Part shown: positions 4,583-7,432 of the stretch, one piece after another | Numbering within the stretch: the first letter of the stretch is position 1 | How the letters are laid out: every line of letters begins with the position of its first letter | Origin: an uncultured Lachnospiraceae bacterium | GTDB lineage: Bacteria > Bacillota > Clostridia > Lachnospirales > Lachnospiraceae | Reading direction: 5' to 3' | NCBI GenBank assembly: GCA_910584115.1 | Contig: CAJTYN010000152.1 | Span: forward strand, 1-7,432 | Length of the DNA: 7,432 bases | The notes under the pieces: generated by a model | What the model was told of the DNA's origin: nothing | Database searches by the model: none | What the model saw: only the letters and a program-made list of their open reading frames with translations | Program-made: the position numbers and the translations under genes

Positions 4583-7432
4583 ATGAACAGACGTACGAAG
4601 ATCCTTTCTTATCTATATATAGCCCTGTGTATCGGCTTTCTCCTCCTGCCCGCGCAGAACGTCCTCGCGGCCACGAAAAAAGCCACCAACGCCCGGATCC
4701 ATTTCATCAACCTGAACGCCAACAACGACGCGATCCTGCTGGAATGCAACGGCGCTTTCGGCATGGTGGATTCCGGCGAGGACAACGGCTACCCGGACGG
4801 GAGCAGCAAACGTTATCCCTGGCGGGCCGGTATCGTAAAGGGAAATGGCCAGGGGTCGAACGTGGTCCAGTATCTGAAGTCCGTGGGCGTCAAACGGCTG
4901 GAATTCTACATCGGGACCCATCCCCACAGCGACCACATCGGAAACGCCCATACGATCATCAAGACCTTCCGCCCCAAACGGGTCTACCTGCGCCCCTACA
5001 AAGACTCCTACATCACGAACAAGACACGCCTTTGGGATAACCTCTACGTATACGACAACGCCCTGAACGCGGTAAAAGAGGTGAACCGTCAGGCCGCAGA
5101 CATCGAAGACGGGATCACGCTGATCCAGTATCTCAAAACGAACGCCGCCTATGTAGACCCGCTGCGCAAGACTAAGGACAGCTCGAATAAAAAGAGTGAT
5201 AAGAAGAGTTCCGATAAAAAAACGAACATCGATACATATCGCTCCCTTCCCACCTACGCGGCGCCTGCAGACGGATCGCCCAATGAGATCCTTGACGGAG
5301 GTTCTGGAGGCTCTGATACATCGCCCAACGAGGAGATCACCGATACAACAGACGACATCCCGGATGCCGCGGAGGAGATCACCGTCTCCAACGCGGCGCC
5401 CATCACAGAGATCCAGACCCAGCCGGGCCTCTCACCAGAAGAAGCGGTGTTCGACTATACGCCCATGGTCATCAACGACACCTACGCCGCCGCGCCCCTG
5501 TCCATGACCGGCAGATCCAAGCCACAGACAGCCCGGCCGAAGTTCACCCTCGGCGACGGCATGACCATCGAGATCATGAACTACGACGCCAAGCTGTCCG
5601 CGCCGGACGCCAATTATTTCTGCCTGGGCGTAAAAGTCACGGCCAACGGCTCCACAGCCTTCCTCTCCGGCGACATCAACAATTACCGGGGCGCCGAAGA
5701 CCGGCTGGCCCGCCGCCTGGGACACGTAGACATCCTGAAATTAGGCCACCACGGGTACTACGGCTCCAACACCACCGGATACTTAAAGAAGCTGAGTCCC
5801 CGCATCGCCGTCCTCATGGGCACCATCGGGCAGACCCGCAGACAGATGTGGGATGCCCTGGCCTCCACGGACACCCGGACATATATCACCACGTTATATG
5901 CCGGCAGCGCCGGGGCCACCATCGTCAACATGAACGGCAAGGTCTCCACGAACATCGGCCGGGATACCCGCCTGTCAAAAAAGATCGTCTCCGGCTATTC
6001 GGCGAGCATGCAGACCTATCTGTACATGAAGAACGGGAAGAAAGTCGTCGGCGGCGGCTTCCAGAGATCTGGCAGCACTGGGTACTATTTCCCCGCCGGT
6101 TCATCCAAACCGGTGACGGACCGCTGGCTCAAGATCAACAAGAAATGGTACTACTTCGGACCCACCGGCCGGATGAGCACAGGCTGGGTCCAGGTGGGCG
6201 GCTCCTGGTATCACTGCGGTAAAAATGGAATCATGCAGACCGGCTGGCTCAAGGACAAAGGCAAGACCTATTATCTCACCTCCAAGGGAGAGATGGTCAC
6301 CGGAGACAAGAAGATCGGGAAACACTGGTATCATTTCCGCTCCAACGGCTCCATGTACACGGGCTGGCTGAACGACCGCTACTACTACGACGAGCAGGGA
6401 CGCTGGATCCCCAGCCGCAGCAAGACCGGCTGGCAAAAATACAAGGCGGGCTATAAATGGCGTTACAAAAACGGCTCCTACGCCAGGAACACCTGGAAGA
6501 CGATCAAAGGCAGCCGCTACTATTTCAACGCCCAAGGATACCGCTGCACAGGCATCACGAAGATCAAGGGGCGCAGATATTATTTCAGCTCCAACGGAAA
6601 ACAGGCCACCGGCTGGCAGACCGTAAAAGGCAAGAGATATCATTTCAAGAGCACGGGGATGTGTACCGGTTTCCAGACCATCAAAGGCAAACGATACTAT
6701 TTTTATCCAAACGGCGTCCTCTTCCAGAAGCAGGGAATGCAGACGATCAATAAGAAAACGTATTTCTTCAACAGCAACAACACACTCGCCACAGGCTTAA
6801 AGACCATAAAAGGGCAGAAATACTATTTTGGCGCCAACGGCGTACGGGCCGCCGGATGGAAGACCATCGGCCAGGACCAGTACTATTTCAGCAGCCGCGG
6901 CCCCGCCCTGACAGGGTTCCAGACGATCAAGGGCAGCCGCTACCTCTTCAGCGGATCCGGCGTCCTGACGAAAGTCCCGGCTCCCGGATGGTACAGCCCG
7001 AACGGTTCTGACTACTACTATTTTCGGACGGAAAAGACCCTGCAGACCGGCTGGCTGTCCCTGCGGACGAAAGACGGCGGCGGCACGGACCGGACCCTTT
7101 ACTATTATCTGGATCCGGCCACCGGGATCATGTCCACCGGGCTTCTACAGCTCCCGGACCGGAACGCCCCCGACGGAAATGAGATCTGCACCTATTACTT
7201 CTATCCGCCTAAAGCCCCGACGGGAACGGCCATGGACTGGGGGATGATGGCTGCGGATGAGACCCTGACGATCAGCCGGGACGGCCACACGGAGACGTAT
7301 CGCTTCGATGAGAACGGCAAAGGTACGCTGGACATCCCCCAGCCGTCAGAGCCGCCCGCCCCATCTCCAGCGATCCCTTCCGTATCAGAAAACGATCCCG
7401 GGGAAGATACAGAAGATGATCCTGAAAATGTT
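4583..7432 (+). CDS. Secreted ComEC-like metallo-beta-lactamase-fold hydrolase with cell-wall-binding repeats (3' end cut by window)
   Basis: The frame stays open for 950 codons to the window edge. AAGGAG (4570-4575) lies 7 nt before the ATG. Signal peptide: basic MNRRTK, hydrophobic 9-23, probable cleavage after VLA or VLAA (29/30). A metallo-beta-lactamase domain follows (about 37-460): FINLNANNDAILLE (41-54), GMVDSG (60-65), the metal motif THPHSDHIGN (His113, His115, Asp117, His118), SGDIN with Asp364, and LKLGHHG (His389/390). All usual metal-site elements appear present, so it should be active. The motif style is that of ComEC/Rec2-type domains, whose members cleave DNA or other phosphodiesters. 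A Lys/Ser, then Asp/Glu/Thr-rich insertion (about 196-316) splits the domain. From about 515 to 875 come roughly 16-17 aromatic/Gly repeats of about 20 residues, as in choline- or glucan-binding proteins, which hold the enzyme at the cell surface. The end (919-950) is Pro-rich then acidic. The layout resembles pneumococcal Pce/CbpE (phosphorylcholine esterase). The substrate is not known; a surface nuclease or teichoic-acid phosphodiesterase are both possible. Confidence 0.88.
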   Translation, partial: MNRRTKILSYLYIALCIGFLLLPAQNVLAATKKATNARIHFINLNANNDAILLECNGAFGMVDSGEDNGYPDGSSKRYPWRAGIVKGNGQGSNVVQYLKSVGVKRLEFYIGTHPHSDHIGNAHTIIKTFRPKRVYLRPYKDSYITNKTRLWDNLYVYDNALNAVKEVNRQAADIEDGITLIQYLKTNAAYVDPLRKTKDSSNKKSDKKSSDKKTNIDTYRSLPTYAAPADGSPNEILDGGSGGSDTSPNEEITDTTDDIPDAAEEITVSNAAPITEIQTQPGLSPEEAVFDYTPMVINDTYAAAPLSMTGRSKPQTARPKFTLGDGMTIEIMNYDAKLSAPDANYFCLGVKVTANGSTAFLSGDINNYRGAEDRLARRLGHVDILKLGHHGYYGSNTTGYLKKLSPRIAVLMGTIGQTRRQMWDALASTDTRTYITTLYAGSAGATIVNMNGKVSTNIGRDTRLSKKIVSGYSASMQTYLYMKNGKKVVGGGFQRSGSTGYYFPAGSSKPVTDRWLKINKKWYYFGPTGRMSTGWVQVGGSWYHCGKNGIMQTGWLKDKGKTYYLTSKGEMVTGDKKIGKHWYHFRSNGSMYTGWLNDRYYYDEQGRWIPSRSKTGWQKYKAGYKWRYKNGSYARNTWKTIKGSRYYFNAQGYRCTGITKIKGRRYYFSSNGKQATGWQTVKGKRYHFKSTGMCTGFQTIKGKRYYFYPNGVLFQKQGMQTINKKTYFFNSNNTLATGLKTIKGQKYYFGANGVRAAGWKTIGQDQYYFSSRGPALTGFQTIKGSRYLFSGSGVLTKVPAPGWYSPNGSDYYYFRTEKTLQTGWLSLRTKDGGGTDRTLYYYLDPATGIMSTGLLQLPDRNAPDGNEICTYYFYPPKAPTGTAMDWGMMAADETLTISRDGHTETYRFDENGKGTLDIPQPSEPPAPSPAIPSVSENDPGEDTEDDPENV
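5168..5530 (+). other. Disordered low-complexity insertion inside the MBL domain
   Basis: This codes for residues about 196-316 of the secreted hydrolase. It opens with a Lys/Ser run (KDSSNKKSDKKSSDKKTN), passes through Gly/Ser (DGGSGGSD) and becomes rich in Asp, Glu, Thr and Pro. It lies between the HPHSDH motif and the SGDIN/GHHG half of the fold. No known domain was recognised; it looks unstructured and secreted. Confidence 0.75.
6125..7192 (+). repeat. Array of about 16-17 cell-wall-binding (choline/glucan-binding type) repeats
   Basis: Residues about 515-870 consist of units of roughly 20 residues ending in TG and starting with an aromatic or hydrophobic residue. Early units have the WYYF form (WLKINKKWYYFGPTGRMSTG, WVQVGGSWYHCGKNGIMQTG). 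Later units have the KGxRYYF form (WKTIKGSRYYFNAQGYRCTG, FQTIKGKRYYFYPNG). Units near 595-637 and after about 800 are degenerate or longer. The family is PF01473/PF19127-like; it binds choline on teichoic acids or glucans. The ligand here cannot be told from sequence. Confidence 0.85.

Noticed and set aside
6101..6643. Minus-strand 180-codon frame opposite the wall-binding repeats
   Set aside because: It is hydrophobic but is the mirror of a repetitive coding region with strong plus-strand motifs, and has no convincing ribosome binding site or family.
4583..7432. Naming the large gene as pneumococcal pce/cbpE or as an autolysin amidase
   Set aside because: The wall-binding repeats alone attract amidase labels, but the catalytic part is an MBL fold; and the MBL motifs look ComEC-like, so a specific gene symbol is not justified.

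Overview
The window reads as chromosomal DNA of a Gram-positive Firmicute, most likely a gut-type clostridium (Lachnospiraceae or a near relative). This is inferred from strong AGGAGG-type ribosome binding sites, an HxlR regulator, a lipoprotein with a Firmicute-style N-terminus, a DUF2142 membrane protein, and a very long secreted protein with cell-wall-binding repeats. No rRNA, tRNA, CRISPR array, transposase or phage gene was seen. The species cannot be named from the sequence.

Left part (1-833). A minus-strand terminator at the edge and a short dispersed-repeat copy lie downstream of a truncated minus-strand flavodoxin-type oxidoreductase. Only the N-terminal FMN-loop segment of that gene survives. 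It is divergent from an intact HxlR-family regulator, and the shared intergenic region still carries a good minus-strand promoter and an inverted repeat that looks like the HxlR operator. This looks like a redox or electrophile sensor that has lost its usual partner enzyme.

Middle (833-2365). A minus-strand pair encodes a RimJ/RimL-type GNAT acetyltransferase followed 15 bp later by an uncharacterised lipoprotein. Upstream of the pair is an intergenic block of about 280 bp holding a longer copy of the same dispersed repeat, with two strong hairpins in an extra segment of about 164 bp.

Right part (2366-7432). A 690-residue DUF2142 polytopic membrane protein (minus strand), with a 15-bp tandem repeat in its extracytoplasmic linker, is divergent from a large plus-strand gene that runs off the right edge. 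The latter encodes at least 950 residues: a signal peptide, a ComEC-like metallo-beta-lactamase domain interrupted by a disordered insertion, then about 16-17 cell-wall-binding repeats and a Pro/acidic tail. Its layout resembles the pneumococcal phosphorylcholine esterase Pce/CbpE, but the catalytic domain is of the ComEC-like type. This surface hydrolase is the most interesting object in the window. DUF2142 proteins often sit among surface-polysaccharide genes, so the divergent pair may both concern the cell envelope, but nothing in the sequence proves a shared function.
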